NCBI RefSeq assembly: GCF_027595985.1
Contig: NC_073304.1
Span: 138,798,301-138,862,300 of the forward strand
DNA from: Sorex araneus
Lineage: Eukaryota > Chordata > Mammalia > Eulipotyphla > Soricidae
DNA length: 64,000 nt
Direction of reading: 5' to 3'
Numbering within the stretch: the first letter of the stretch is position 1; each line of letters starts with the position of its first letter. The translations under genes and the position numbers were made by a program. Below are positions 33,530-44,924 of this stretch, piece after piece. The notes beneath the pieces were generated by a model. It was not told where the DNA came from and ran no database searches. It was given only the letters and a program-made list of their open reading frames with translations.

Positions 33530-34638
33530 ACACCTTTTTAGTGGGAAGCAGGTGGGGTGTCCTCCTGTGCTCTATGTGGGGTGTGGGTGCTCTCTGACTC
33601 TGCACAGCAGTCACACAGCAGTGGGGTCAGTGGCAGCTGCAGTGCATGTCTCTGTCACGGCCATCTGGGCACTCACCCACTGTGGCTGAAAGCATTGAGC
33701 TCTGAGTTCCGCTCCTCGCACCCGCAGCAGGCGGGCTCTGGGAGCAGCCCCCGCTTGAACTTTGGAAGGCTGCTTGGCAGAGAGACAGCCCTGGGCTCTG
33801 TCACAGAAGCGGGGTGGCACTTTGACCAAATCATCCTCGGGCAAAACTGGCCTCACCCAACCCTAAGGGAACCAGACAGGATGGTTTCAAGGAAGTGACA
33901 GGAATGAAAAATTGCAGCAAGTGTCACAAGCCTCTGCCACAGGAGTCTCTCTCAGAAGAGGTGAGAGTCCTCCAGGGCCCTTCACAGGCTCTGAACCATG
34001 GTATCTGCTGGCATTCTTGCCGACAAAGTTCTGAAACCAACTAGACCAGTTAAACTGCGAGAACACTCCCAGGATCCAGACAGCGGGTGACAGTGGCGCC
34101 AGAGGGGTGACATTTCCTGGAGATTAGTATAGATTAATGATTGGCAATTACTGGTGGCTGGATTGGAACGTATTGCCACCTATGGAATCTAGAGAAATAA
34201 TTTTGTTTCTGCTTATACCAACCTTCCCCACACAACCATTGATCTAACATTTTGCCCCCCCACTTACCACCTGCCCTCATCCCATTTGCCCCTATATAGT
34301 CATTGTTGGTCCTGAATAAAACTGTCTACTGTGCCATCAGCCTGGAGTCCCATCTATTGGCCATCAGAAAGAGACTGTATCGGAGTCAGCTGCGTGTCCC
34401 CAGGTTACCAGAACTGCTAGACGTTATCACTGTCCATGTGTCTTTTCTGTTTTGTTCTTCAAATTTGCCATCATCAGTGAACTATACGAGACTGTATAGA
34501 TAAAACTAATAGCAATCCAGAAATTGCCATCCAATATTTCATCCTACATCTTTCTAACCAACTTCTACATGAATGTATATATTTGCTAAAAATAGCCTTC
34601 TTGACATATACACCTTACATCAGAAAATCCTTTCCTTT
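33530..34638. other. No recognised element
   Basis: The GC content is higher between 33640 and 33900. Two overlapping frames of 80-110 codons occur there but resemble no family I know and lack splice context. Confidence 0.4.
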
Positions 34639-34639
34639 A

Positions 34640-35250
34640 AAATGTACAATTCAATGGTCTTCTTGTATTCTTAGAACTGTAAGTACCTCACTAGAATACT
34701 GTCATTAGCACATCCCCCCACTCCCCAAAGAAACCCCATTAGCACATACATTAGCAATTATTTAACACTTTGTTACCCAACACATATACACCAGCTCCTG
34801 GCAACCACTAATCTATTTTTGGTCTTTGTGCATTTGCCATTTGGGCATTTCATGTTAATAGCATCCTTTATGCCATCTTATGTGACTGATTTCTTTCACA
34901 CATAATATGCTCAAGGTTAGCCTGTTAGAACATGTGTATATGTCCATTTGACAAAACAAACACAGAGATTCTATCAAATTTCAATTATTCTCCTACCTTC
35001 CCTCAGATGTTTGAATCATTTACCCTTATCATGAAATCTTTGAAAAATAGTTTTGAATGGTTACACAACAATTCATCAAAAATGTGTGTACCATAACCCT
35101 TTATCTTGGGTCTTCTAAGGGGATTGTCATTATAGCCAAAGTTTCTTCAAGCAGCTATGCATGTTTTATGGAATGAGTGAAGCTTTAAGTATACACCTTG
35201 CAACATTTCCCATTCTTTGTTTAAGGAAGATTACTAGAAATAGATTTCAC
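34640..35250 (-). mobile_element. Old L1 3'UTR and ORF2-end region
   Basis: Reversed old-mammalian L1: 'aaaatgtacaattcaatggtcttc', 'aaagaaaccccattagcacatac', 'ctcctggcaaccactaatctatttttggtctttgtgcatttgcc', 'tttcttcaagcagctatgc'. It is heavily diverged. Confidence 0.75.
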
Positions 35251-35254
35251 TAGG

Positions 35255-35722
35255 TTAAAAAAAAAAGAAGGGGGGAGTGGAGCGCATTTTTCAGGCTTTT
35301 GATATCTTCAGATTTTCCCAGGAAGCTTGGTGCAATCTTTTAGATGTAGCCTTGAGTTATTGCTATCACATCTGGCTTAAAAGGGAAACGAACCTTGGCA
35401 ATGGGCTGAGTCCCTGCACAGCCTATACCTGCCCCATCACTGGGGGTCCCTTGTCTCTCTCACCCTCCACTGACTCTCTCCCCTCCAGCCTGTGTCCTTA
35501 TTGGTCCTTAATACACCAGCTTGCTCCCTGGCAGGACACTGTGGCCTCTGCATGCTCTTCCCTGAGTCCTGTACATGGCCCCTGTTTCCCGTGCGCCTCA
35601 GCCCATCTGCTTACAGGGCACTTCCTCAGCAAGGCTTTCCCATTAAACGTGTCACCCAGCATGCCCTAACCCCCTTCTTTCCATTTTTCCTTCATAGCAG
35701 GTATCACTTACTGTGCTTTATG
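35255..35722. other. No recognised element
   Basis: A plus-strand frame of 130 codons spans most of this (35277-35669). Its sequence resembles no known protein to me and has no convincing exon boundaries, so I do not call a gene. Confidence 0.35.
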
Positions 35723-35724
35723 AT

Positions 35725-35907
35725 TTCCTTGTTTTATTATTAATTGGGACACATCCTGCTGTGTTCAGGACTTACTTCTGGCTCTGTACTCAGGAATACC
35801 TCCTGGCAGTGCTTGTGGGGACTATATGCAGTGCCAGGGACGAAACTCAAATTTATCACAGGCAAGGCAAGCATGTTACCCACTGCATTCTCTCTCTAGC
35901 CCCTTGT
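35725..35907 (-). mobile_element. Type A SINE
   Basis: Reversed copy: 'ggacttacttctggctctgtactcaggaatacctcctggcagtgcttgtggggactatatg' through 'gcaaggcaagcatgttacccactgcattctctctctagcccc'. Confidence 0.9.
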
Positions 35908-36049
35908 TTGTTTTGTACTTTTTAAAATTTTGTTTTAGTTTTGGTAATCTGGTTATAATAGATTGAAGTGTATGGCACTGATGTATGAAACTATCGTACC
36001 CACCACCACCAAGTGTCTCTCACCCTTTGTCCCTGTTATCACCTCTATT

Positions 36050-38108
36050 TTTGTCTTTTTTATTTTATAATATCGTGATTTACCAAGTTGTTCATAATAT
36101 AGTTGTTTCAGCAATTAAATGTTCCAACATCAATCCCACTACCAGTGCTCCCTGCCCTCCACAAATGTCTCTAGCTTCCCATCCATCACCCAGCCTGCTC
36201 CCTTGCACGCACAAATTTACTTCATATTGTTTATTACAGCGCAAAAGAAAATGAAATTATCAAAACTTAGATCAACAAAAGTCAACTTGTGATAATTGTT
36301 ATAACTCCTAATAATGTTACTGAAATCATTATCTGAGGATTTACTCAGCTGGTTGGTGCTTGTTGTGCCTTCTGTGTTACTGTTTTGTTTATTTTGCTTA
36401 ATGGTGTTTTATGTGACTTTCCCATCATGTTTGCTGTGTACCACTGGGTTTTCAGTATTGTAAAGTTTGGAGATGCATATGGGTTCAGACTCTATGGAGC
36501 TAGAATGAATGGTAGCTTGGCAATAAGGTTCAGTTATGTAGCTGGGCCATTTTTATGTTGGAGGGTGTCAGGTGTGGCTTCGGGCTGCTGTGCCCTCAGG
36601 CAGAAAAGGGGAATCTGCTCACCTCAATTCTGAGAAGGTCCCAGAGTTTCCAGGCCGGAGACTGGTTCCATCTAGAAAGATTTGGCTTCTCATCTTTCTT
36701 TTTGAGATTGATTGTGGAGCTGGGCCATGTGTTCTAGTTCCGCTTTTATTTCCCCCACACACATCATTTTCTTGGTTGTCAGTTTTGTATTTCAAAGCTA
36801 TGATTTATCATTATTCAATACTTTTTGTTCCCTTGTTATGTCTCTATATTATACATATTGGCATTTGTTTTCATCCTGTGGCCTTATTTTAGTTACTTTA
36901 TATGCTCCAGATCCATACATGTTGGAGTAAAATGCATTGTTTTATCTTTTCTTTCTTTTTTTTTTTACTTATTTTTTTCCTTTATTTATTTTTAATTAGT
37001 GAATCTCCGTGAGGGTATAGTTACAGATTTGCTCATCTTTGTGCTCTTGTTTCCCTCACACAAAGTTCGAGAACCCATCCCTTCACCAGTGCCCATTCTC
37101 CACCACCAGTAAACCCAGCATCCCTCCTACCCTCCCCAATCCCATCTCCCCACACCCCGCCCCGCCACTGTGGCAGGGTATTCCCTTTTGTTCTCTCTCT
37201 CTAATTAGGTGTTGTGGTTCGCAATAAAGGTGTTGAGTGGCCACTGTGTTCAGTCTCTAGCCCACATTCAGCCCGCATCACCCTTCCCCCGCATGGCCTC
37301 TGACTGCATTATACTTGGTGATCCCTTCTCTGAGTTGCCCTCTCCCCAGAATGTGAGGCCAGCCTCCAAGCCATGGAGTCAGCCTCCTGGTACTTATTTC
37401 TACTATTCTTGGGTGTTAGTCTCCTACTCTGTTATTCTATATTCCACAGATGAGTGCAATCTTTCTATGTCTGTCTCTCTCCTTCTGACTCATTTCACTT
37501 AGCATGATAATTTCCATGCCAATCCAATTATATGCAAAATTCATGACCTCCTTTTTTTCTAACAGGTGCATAGTATTCCATTGTATAGATGTACCAAAGT
37601 TTCTTCAACCAGTCATCTGTTCTAGGGCACTCGGGTTTTTTCCAGATTCTGGCTATTGTAAACAGTGCTGTGATGAACATATAAGTGCAGATGTCATTTC
37701 GACTATACTTTTTTGCTTCTCTGGTATATATTCCCAGCAATGGTATTGCTGGGTCAAATGGGAGCTCGATTTCTAATTTTTTGAGAGTCCATCCATATTG
37801 TTTGCCAAAAGGGCTGAACCAGTCGGCATTCCCACTCCAGTGTAGAAGGGTCCCTTTCTCCCAGCATCCTCTCCAACAGTGGTTGCTTTTGGATGTGTGC
37901 CAGTCTCTGTGGTGTGAGGTGGTATCTCATGGTTGTTTTGATCTGCATCTCCCTGATGATTAGTGATGTAGAGCACTTTTTCATGTGCCTTTTGGCCATT
38001 CGTATCTCTTCCTTGGGAGAGTTTCTGTTCATTTCCTCACCCCATTTTCTGATGGGGTGTTTTATCTTTTCTTATAGCTGCATAGGAATTTCATTGTGTA
38101 TATATACT
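36050..38108 (-). mobile_element. L1 3' region, copy A (interrupted by a younger L1)
   Basis: 36050-36953 is a reversed L1 3'UTR of the long type. It continues at 38074-38108 ('atagctgcataggaatttcattgtgtatatatactgcaac') after the insertion. It contains one unit of about 178 bp bounded by GCTGGGCC (36541 to 36719). Homologous throughout to copy B at 38112-39340. Confidence 0.8.
36954..38058 (-). mobile_element. Young 5'-truncated L1 with perfect 15-bp target duplication
   Basis: GTTTTATCTTTTCTT occurs at 36939-36953 and 38059-38073. The insert begins with a reversed A-tail (T run), then the 3'UTR ('gtgaatctccgtgagggtatagttacagatttg'), the C-rich block and the reversed end of ORF2 ([21 protein letters not shown]). 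It stops after about 1.1 kb. It is the same family as 2616-5736 and 24185-25627. Confidence 0.96.
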
Positions 38109-38111
38109 GCA

Positions 38112-39340
38112 ACTTAAAAAAATTATAATAAAACCATGATTTATCAAGTTGTTCATAATACAGTTGTTTTAGGCATTAAATATTCCAACACCAGTCCCAC
38201 CACCAATCCTACCACCATTGTCACCTTCCTTTCCACCAATGTTGCTAGTTTCTCACCATCAACACAGCCTGATACATTGCAGACACAAACAAATTTACAT
38301 CATATTTGTTACAGTAAAAAGGCAAATGGAATCATCAAACTTTGGATCAATAATAGTCAATTTGTGATAATTTTTATGTCTCACAATGATGTTACTAAAG
38401 TTATTGTCTGAGGCTCTACTATGCTAGTTAATGCTAATTGAGCCTTCTGTGTTATGGTTCAGGCTCATTGAGCTTGATGATCTTCTCTGCAACTCTCTCA
38501 TCAGATTTGCTGTGATCCCACTGGGCTGATAGCGCTATAAAATTTGGAGGAGTGGCAGCCACATGATCCAGGAGCTATAAATCTGGAATAAATCTGGTGG
38601 CTTGGCAGTTTGATGAAGTTCAGTTGTGAAGCTGGGCCCATTCTATGTAAGAGGACGTTGGGCATGGCTGTGGGCTTCTGTGTCATCAGGCAGAAAGAGG
38701 AATCTGCTGCCCCCATTCCAAGAAGGCCCTGAGTTCTCGGCTCTGATGGTCTACTTGGGAAGATTTGGCAGTGTCGTGTTCCTTTGGAGATGTGGCACTG
38801 GGCCATTTCTCTGCCACCTGGAATGTAGGTGTGGGCAGCACTGCTGAGCTCTCAGTGGCAGGCAGGAGTGTGAAGGGATGTGGCCTGCCCCCGTTCTGAA
38901 ACTGTCCTAGAGTTTTCTGCCCCTAGACTAGTCTCACCTGAGGACATTCAACTGCTCATTCTTTTTGAGATTAGGTGTGGAGCTGGGCCAACTTTACCAT
39001 ATTTTTTTTTTATAAATCACCTGTCATTAGCCATTTAGGTTGTTTATGCATCCTGGCTATAAGTACCAAGTACTGCAATGAACATAAATATGCGTATCTT
39101 TGTGAATTAATGGTTTGTATTTTGAGGATAAATACCAAGAAGAAGGTTTACTGGGTCATATAAAAACTCGATTTCTTACTTTTTTTTGAGGAATCTCCAT
39201 ACTGCTTTCTGTTAAGATTGAACCAGACAACATCCTCACCAACTGCTGAGGACTCATTTTTCCACCAGATCCCACCATCACTGGTCGTTTCCGGTCTTTG
39301 GGTGTATACCATTCTCACTAATACTAGATGATATTTCACT
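38112..39340 (-). mobile_element. L1 3' region, copy B, with two tandem 3'UTR units
   Basis: Starts with a T/A-rich reversed tail and 'accatgatttatcaagttgttcataatacagttgttttaggcattaaatattcc'. The 3'UTR then has two imperfect units starting at GCTGGGCC (38631), CTGGGCC (about 38797) and GCTGGGCC (38982). 39000-39340 is the reversed end of ORF2 and the adjoining region ('cctggctataagtaccaagtactgcaatgaacataaatatg'). Confidence 0.78.
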
Positions 39341-39344
39341 GTAG

Positions 39345-40886
39345 TTTGTCATTCCAACCCACTCAAATAAGGTGACTAGGGGCCTGGGTAGATTCTCAAT
39401 AAATATGTATTGGACTGAGTTGAAAGCAGCCCAAAAATCTGTTATGCCACTGAAAGCCCTGTCTGACCTTCTCCCCTTAGCATCAGGAACAGGCACTGGC
39501 CTTCCAACAAATTATTCTGTCTTCACTCCGTTAACACACTGTTTGCTCTTTCAGTGAAAGCTGGAAGAGTTTGCCCCTGACAGATAAGCCTGCCTGGAAC
39601 TGGGGAGTGGAAAGGTTTGCTTCTGGAAAGAGTTAAAACCTTCCCACGCCCCAATCAGAACAGAACCACCAGTGGCCCACTTAGCCTTCATCCCCCGAAC
39701 TACCCATCAGAAAAACCCTGAGTGTGGTCATCTCTCTAGAACTTTCCAAGGGGCATGTCCCCATGCCCAAACATGGACAGCTCACTGCTCTCTGCAGAGC
39801 AGGCAATTTCCTGCGCAGGCCGTGCTAACACAGGGCAGGGGTGGGAGAGGAAGAACTGGGAAAGCTGGGAAACCCCTCCTCGGGCCGAGTCTGGAGAAGC
39901 CGCAGGGAGTCCCTCGGGGCCTCCTTATTGTGGAGCTTTTCCGGCCAAGCTCCTGGGCTCTAGCAACAGCAGATCAAAATTCCTAAATCCAAATAGCAGT
40001 GTTTCTAACGGGTCTGTGAGTTGATGAGCCAGCACTGTCCTTTAACCAGCAGTCTTTTGGGCCCCAGCAAGGATAGTGAGTTCAGAAATAGTATCAAGCC
40101 CAGAGAACTCTGACAAGTCAAGCGCCGCTGACAAGCAGGACCACTTGGAGAAGAAAAGGACTTTGCCTTCCCTCCAGATTCACCCTGTATGCCCAAGCTC
40201 CTCTCAGGACTCTGGGGACATGGACATTTGGGGGAGGAGAGACTACCCACACCTGGTTCAACACATTTCTGAATCCCTCCTTCAGAATAGTTACTAATGC
40301 CCCCAAATGTTCTCTTAAGTGTTTTTGATACAACAAATCTTGGCCTTCTAAAATCCTATTTAAATTTTGAGAAGAATGAAGTTCTTGAAAGCAAAGTAAT
40401 GATATGCTGGATGATCTAGCTATGGAACAAGATCTTCAAGATTTTGTTGTTGTTGAAGTGCAACAGACACGCAGTAGACTCACAAATCAATGAGGAGCAT
40501 GTTGGTGGGTTTCCACCAAGAAGCAGAACATCATCAGGTAGTTGCCACCCAGACCAAGAACAGAAAGGTACCTGCAGCCAGAAGGCAACCCAGGGACTCT
40601 CCAGGAAGCTTACCTTCTCCAGGTCATCTTCCACCTGACACTTAACAGAAGAGATTATTTAGTCTGTTACCAAGCTTTATATAATAAATAGGACATCGTT
40701 CTGTGTACACAACTATATCTGGCTCTTTTCCCATGCTATATTTGTGAGGTTCAAGTGTAATATTGCAAGCAGCTATAATTCTTTTTTGTGGCTGTGTATA
40801 GTATTACGTCCTATGAATAAACTAATTAGTTTATTTTTTCCCAGTTTGTATTGAGGCACTGTGATATCCAATATTGTTATTAGTAG
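39345..40886. other. No recognised element
   Basis: About 1.5 kb of apparently unique sequence, moderately GC-rich between 39790 and 40250. No frame resembles a known protein. Confidence 0.45.
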
Positions 40887-40887
40887 A

Positions 40888-41062
40888 GTTTCAGGAGCCA
40901 GAGAAATAACAGCAACTTAGGTGCTTGCCTTGCACATGGCCAACAGATTTTGATCCCTAGCACCACATACAGTCCAATGAGAACCACCAGGAGTGATTCC
41001 TGAGTACAGAGCCAGGAGAAAGCTCTGAGCACCACCAGTATGGCCCCCAAATCAAAATAATT
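40888..41062 (+). mobile_element. Type A SINE
   Basis: 'ggagccagagaaataacagcaacttaggtgcttgccttgcacatggcc' through 'gagcaccaccagtatggcccccaaatcaaaa'. Moderately diverged. Confidence 0.88.
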
Positions 41063-41064
41063 AA

Positions 41065-41340
41065 ATAATTATAATACAGTTTCAGGTATGCAGTGTTCCA
41101 ACACCAGACCCACCACCAGAGTGCCAGTGCCCTTCGAGTGATGTTCTAAGATCTGTTCCCACCCCCTTGGCACACTCTGTTCTGTAGTCCAGTTCTCAGG
41201 GTCTGTTACTGTAGTGTAAAATAATTTGACCCTTGACTATTATTTGTGATGCCTCTGGGAATACTTTTGTACATGCCTTTTGGTATATATATGCACTTAT
41301 TTATCTTGTGTATACAACATAAAATTGTTGAGTACTAGGG
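41065..41340 (-). mobile_element. L1 3'UTR fragment
   Basis: Reversed end: 'acagtttcaggtatgcagtgttccaacaccagacccaccaccagagtgcc' followed by 3'UTR sequence of the shrew type. Directly beside the A-tail of the preceding SINE. Confidence 0.7.
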
Positions 41341-41345
41341 TGTAT

Positions 41346-41592
41346 GGACTGGAGTGATAGCACAGTGGGTAGAGCTTGCACGTGGCCAGCCTGGGTTCAA
41401 TTCTTCCATCCCTCTCGGAGAGCCAGGAAAGCTACCGAGAGTATCCTGCCTGCATGGCAGAGCCTGGCAAGCTACCCGTGGCATATTTGATATGCCAAAA
41501 ACAGTAACAACAAGTCTCATAATGGAGGCGTTACTGGTGCCCGCTCAAGCAAATTGATGAACAACGGGATGACAGTGCTACAGTGCTACTGA
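41346..41592 (+). mobile_element. Type B SINE, full length
   Basis: Head GGACTGGAGTGATAGCACAGTGGG and B-box-like GGTTCAATTC, then the type B middle with two copies of an 'AAGCTACC' unit, 'ATTTGATATGCC', 'GTCTCATAATGGAGGCGTTACTGGTGCCCGCTC' and an ending in ACAGTGCTACAGTGCTAC. The best copy in the window for comparing head and tail. Confidence 0.94.
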
Positions 41593-41594
41593 GG

Positions 41595-42260
41595 TGTATG
41601 TATGTGGTGCTTTCTTAGATACCACTAAGCAAATCTAGTGTGGTTGTGTCAATTTGGACTCTTGGTGATATGTATGATCACTTTCATTGCTCCATTTCAT
41701 CGCCAACATTTGTATTGGTGATCAATTCACTTTTATCCACTTCGGGAGAAGTGTAGTGATATTATGTGGTTCTGCTTGACTTTGCATTAAGAAACAGGGT
41801 CTTTATTTTTCAAGTTCCACTGAAGGCTGTAAAGGAACAAATGGAGGCTCCTGCTGAATTTGTAATGGGGCCATGGAAACAATACCTGGACAGGAATTCC
41901 CAGGAGGGTCCCAGAAACTAGGGAAACATATTGGTTGTAAGTGTCCCAGGGTCTCTGTTAGCAGAAGAACATGTGGGGACTTCCAGAGAGGGATGGGAAA
42001 GGATATTTCTGGAACATTGAGTCAAGTTTCCAAACTCTGCAACTTTGGACAATAGCAGGGCAGACATTTCCATGGGAGTGGGAAGGCAGAATGGAGCATC
42101 TTTCCATGGGAAATTTCAGCACCTTGGTAAATAATCCCTCAAATTACCATTACTCCTCAACCCCAAGAATCTTGAAAGCCAATCAAAGCTGGAAGTTAAG
42201 AAAATCTGTGTACATTGGAAACATGACATTCAAATTATAACAATCAAACACTAAAATGTA
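41595..42260. other. No recognised element
   Basis: Apparently unique sequence. Confidence 0.45.
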
Positions 42261-42261
42261 C

Positions 42262-42442
42262 CTGTCAGGGCCATAGGACTGGGTTGGCCTTGCATGTGGT
42301 CAACCCAAGTTCAATCCCTGGTCCCCCATATGGTACCATATGGTCCCCTAAGCACTGCCAGGAGTGATCCCTGAATGCAGAGACAGGAGTAAGCGCTTAG
42401 CAGTGCTATGTGTGGCCCCAAAACAAACAAAAACATTAACAA
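42262..42442 (+). mobile_element. Type A SINE with a small internal duplication
   Basis: The head is shortened. CATATGGTAC and CATATGGTCC occur back to back in the body, a 10-bp duplication. It ends 'gtgtggccccaaaacaaacaaaaac'. Confidence 0.85.
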
Positions 42443-42461
42443 ACAAAATATGCCTGTCATA

Positions 42462-42592
42462 GAGGTAGGCTTGCAGATGGGAGGGAATTTGGGACACTGA
42501 TGGTGAGATGGGCGCTAGTACATTGCATGTCAAAACTCAACTGTGAATAACTTTGTAAATCATGTGCTTTAATAAAGCTTTTCAAAAGCAAA
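42462..42592 (+). mobile_element. L1 3' end fragment
   Basis: 'gatgggagggaatttgggacactgatggtgagatgggcgctagtacattgcatgtcaaaactcaactgtgaataactttgtaaatcatg' and AATAAAG near the end. Plus strand. Confidence 0.8.
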
Positions 42593-42593
42593 A

Positions 42594-42958
42594 AGGAAAC
42601 CTTGTGATAAGGAGGTGACTGACTCCCTGTAGAAGTTGGGCGTCACTGTCCTGATATCCCAGGCAGACCTAAAGGTTGATAAGGACTAGCGTCTTTGCAG
42701 AGCATTGCCAGAAGCTCACATTTGTCCCAACCATTATCCCCAAAGTGTTGAGTCCCTTTTGCTTACCCCACACATCCCACCCATCTTTAGTCCTTAATCT
42801 CCAATTTCAAAATATAAGCGAGGCCTCCTCACTAGCTCAACTCCACGCCATGCTAGTGTATGCTTTTATCTGAAGGAAGAGCACAACCACCTTCCCCTCC
42901 TCCCCCACCTGCCTTCATGGTTCATTCTCTGCTCAGAAGGAGACTTTCAAAACAGAAA
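42594..42958. other. No recognised element
   Basis: Apparently unique sequence. Confidence 0.45.
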
Positions 42959-42959
42959 T

Positions 42960-43970
42960 TAGAGCCCAAGGGACAACTCAGTGATGTAGAGCACCTGCCT
43001 TCCAACCAGTCTTGAGTTCAACCCCCAGTGCTGCCATGGGCATGGGCATGACCCTGGGGACTCTGCTGTCTGTTTCCACTAGGTATGTGTGAGCACTTGA
43101 ACTCTAAAGGCAGGACTGGTGATGAGCTTCATGAAAAGACATGCGGATACCATGACCAGTAAGGCCAATTCCTGGTGGGTACCTGTATGAGTAATGCTAC
43201 AGTCCCCAGTGAGCATTACAAACAGAAAGTGTGTGAGCACCCAATGGAATACTATGCAGCTGCAAGGAATGATGAAATCATGCAATTTCCTCAACACAGT
43301 TGAAACTGGAAGATATCATGTTGTATGAAGTAAGCCAGAAACAGAAAGACAAACACAAGATTATATCACTTATCTGTGGTATAGAAAATACTGGATGAGG
43401 AAAATGTAGTAAAAGGTGAATGCCTAGATCACCCTTTATCGCAGTGTTTAGAGGGAAGAAAAGAGAAAAAAAGAAATCCAAGGGGGAAGAAGAGAACAGC
43501 AAGTAATGGGTAAACAGGAATCAGGGTCTCAGTTATACCAGGGATATAGGTGAGTTGGATAACCATACATATGAAACACAGACTCAACAACATTGAAAAC
43601 ATGAGATCTAAGCGCCAACCATGGAACTTTGTAATGTACCCACCAAAGTAACAGGTGGGGATGGGGTGGGGATTGGTGTGGGAGGGAATACAGGAATACT
43701 GGAGAAGGGAAATTGACATTTAGTAAAATACTATATGTTTAAATATTATATGCCCAAAAGTCAACTATCAATAATTTTATAAATCACAGTTCTTTAATTT
43801 AAAAAGTTAAAATTTAAATAAAGGCTGTGTGTGAGCATCAGAGCTAGAGTGTGATCCCCAATGAGCTCATGTGCAAGCAGCACTCAGCAAGCATCACTAC
43901 CAAACTGTGTAAGAAACCCAAGCTGGATGTGTGGAAGACCCCGGTCATGGCAACAATGAAGAGAAGGGAA
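42960..43970 (+). mobile_element. Old long-bodied SINE split by an L1
   Basis: The head at about 42960-43030 is 'agcccaagggacaactcagtgatgtagagcacctgccttccaacc'. The body with 'gtgagca...aga-tgtg' units continues to 43240, is interrupted by an L1, and resumes at 43827 ('gtgtgtgagcatcagagctagagtgtgatccccaatgagctc') to about 43970. Confidence 0.65.
43241..43826 (+). mobile_element. L1 3' region with 11-bp target duplication
   Basis: GTGTGTGAGCA occurs at 43230-43240 and 43827-43837. The insert starts 'cccaatggaatactatgcagctgcaaggaatgatgaaatcatgc', typical L1 ORF2 C-terminal coding sequence, and ends in the 3'UTR 'caactatcaataattttataaatcac' plus an A-rich tail. Confidence 0.85.
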
Positions 43971-43994
43971 GAGGAAAATAAACATATATACATT

Positions 43995-44158
43995 TGCAGG
44001 TCAGAGAGATAGTACAGTGAATACTTACCTTGCAAGTCAAGACAGGACACTTGCCTTGCACACTGCTGACCCAGATTCGAACCCCAGAATCCCATATGGT
44101 CCCCAAGCATCACCAGGAGTGATTCCTGGAGAACCCTGAGTTCTACTAGTTAAATCTA
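43995..44158 (+). mobile_element. Type A SINE with a duplicated head segment
   Basis: 'gatagtacagtgaatacttaccttgcaagtcaagacaggacacttgccttgcacactgctgacccagattcgaacccc' repeats the 'cttgccttgca' part of the head. The tail half is short. Confidence 0.8.
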
Positions 44159-44159
44159 A

Positions 44160-44340
44160 ATCACTGTCACTGTCATCCCATTGTTCGTCGATTTACTCGA
44201 GCGGGCACCACTAACGTCTCTATTACACTCAGCCCTGATATTTTAGCAGCCTCTCCTTATTTGTCTTCCCCAACAATTGGAGGCTCTTTCAGGGTCAGGA
44301 GAATGAGACCTATCGTTACTGTTTTTGGCATATAGAAAAC
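44160..44340 (-). mobile_element. Type B SINE, long variant, 3' half
   Basis: Starts with the reversed TCACTGTCACTGTCA tail, then 'cccattgttcgtcgatttactcgagcgggcaccactaacgtctctatta'. The same extra segment as at 32041-32368 follows ('cactcagccctgatattttagcagcctctcctt...caattggaggctctttcaggg'). Confidence 0.9.
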
Positions 44341-44594
44341 ATCATATTAGGCATTAATTAGGTATTTAGTTATATCTCAATACAAATAATAATAAAATAC
44401 ATTTATACATTTGTAAAAACAGCACAATTAAAATAAAAATCAGGTGACAGCAGCATATCTTTTAAACTTGCAGTGCCCTCTCATTTCTCTTAGTTTCAAA
44501 CTCTCTGGGACTTCCCCATCCTTGTCCTGTTCCTGGACCTTGTTTTGTATTTCTCTCCCTGTGCCCTCATCAAACATTTCTTTGGGAGTTTGGG

Positions 44595-44762
44595 GTGGGA
44601 GGGGCCACATCCAGAATTACCCAGGGCTTACTCCTTATTCTGTGCTCAGGGATCACTCCTGGTGGGGTTTGTGGGTCTGTATGGTGTCCCAGGGTTCCAA
44701 TCCAGGTCAGCTGCATGCAAGACAAACAACTTAGCCACTGTACTATCTCTCTGGCTCATTAG
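44595..44762 (-). mobile_element. Type A SINE
   Basis: Reversed copy: 'cagggcttactccttattctgtgctcagggatcactcctggtggggtttgtgggtctgtatgg' through 'gcaagacaaacaacttagccactgtactatctctctggctc'. Confidence 0.9.
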
Positions 44763-44924
44763 CAAACATTTCTATTCTGTGAATTAAAGCAGTTCATTTC
44801 TGCCTCAGGGTCTTTGCACATTCTTTTCTGGCACCTACAATACCTTGCCTCCTGACACTTGCATCAAGTCCAAATCTCTTCAAAAGACACCCTTTCCCAG
44901 GATGCCTAAGTCCCATAGTATAGG

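Noticed and set aside
35277..35669. 130-codon plus-strand frame as a possible exon or retrogene
   Set aside because: No recognisable protein, no poly-A or target duplication, no splice context and no codon pattern that stands out by eye.
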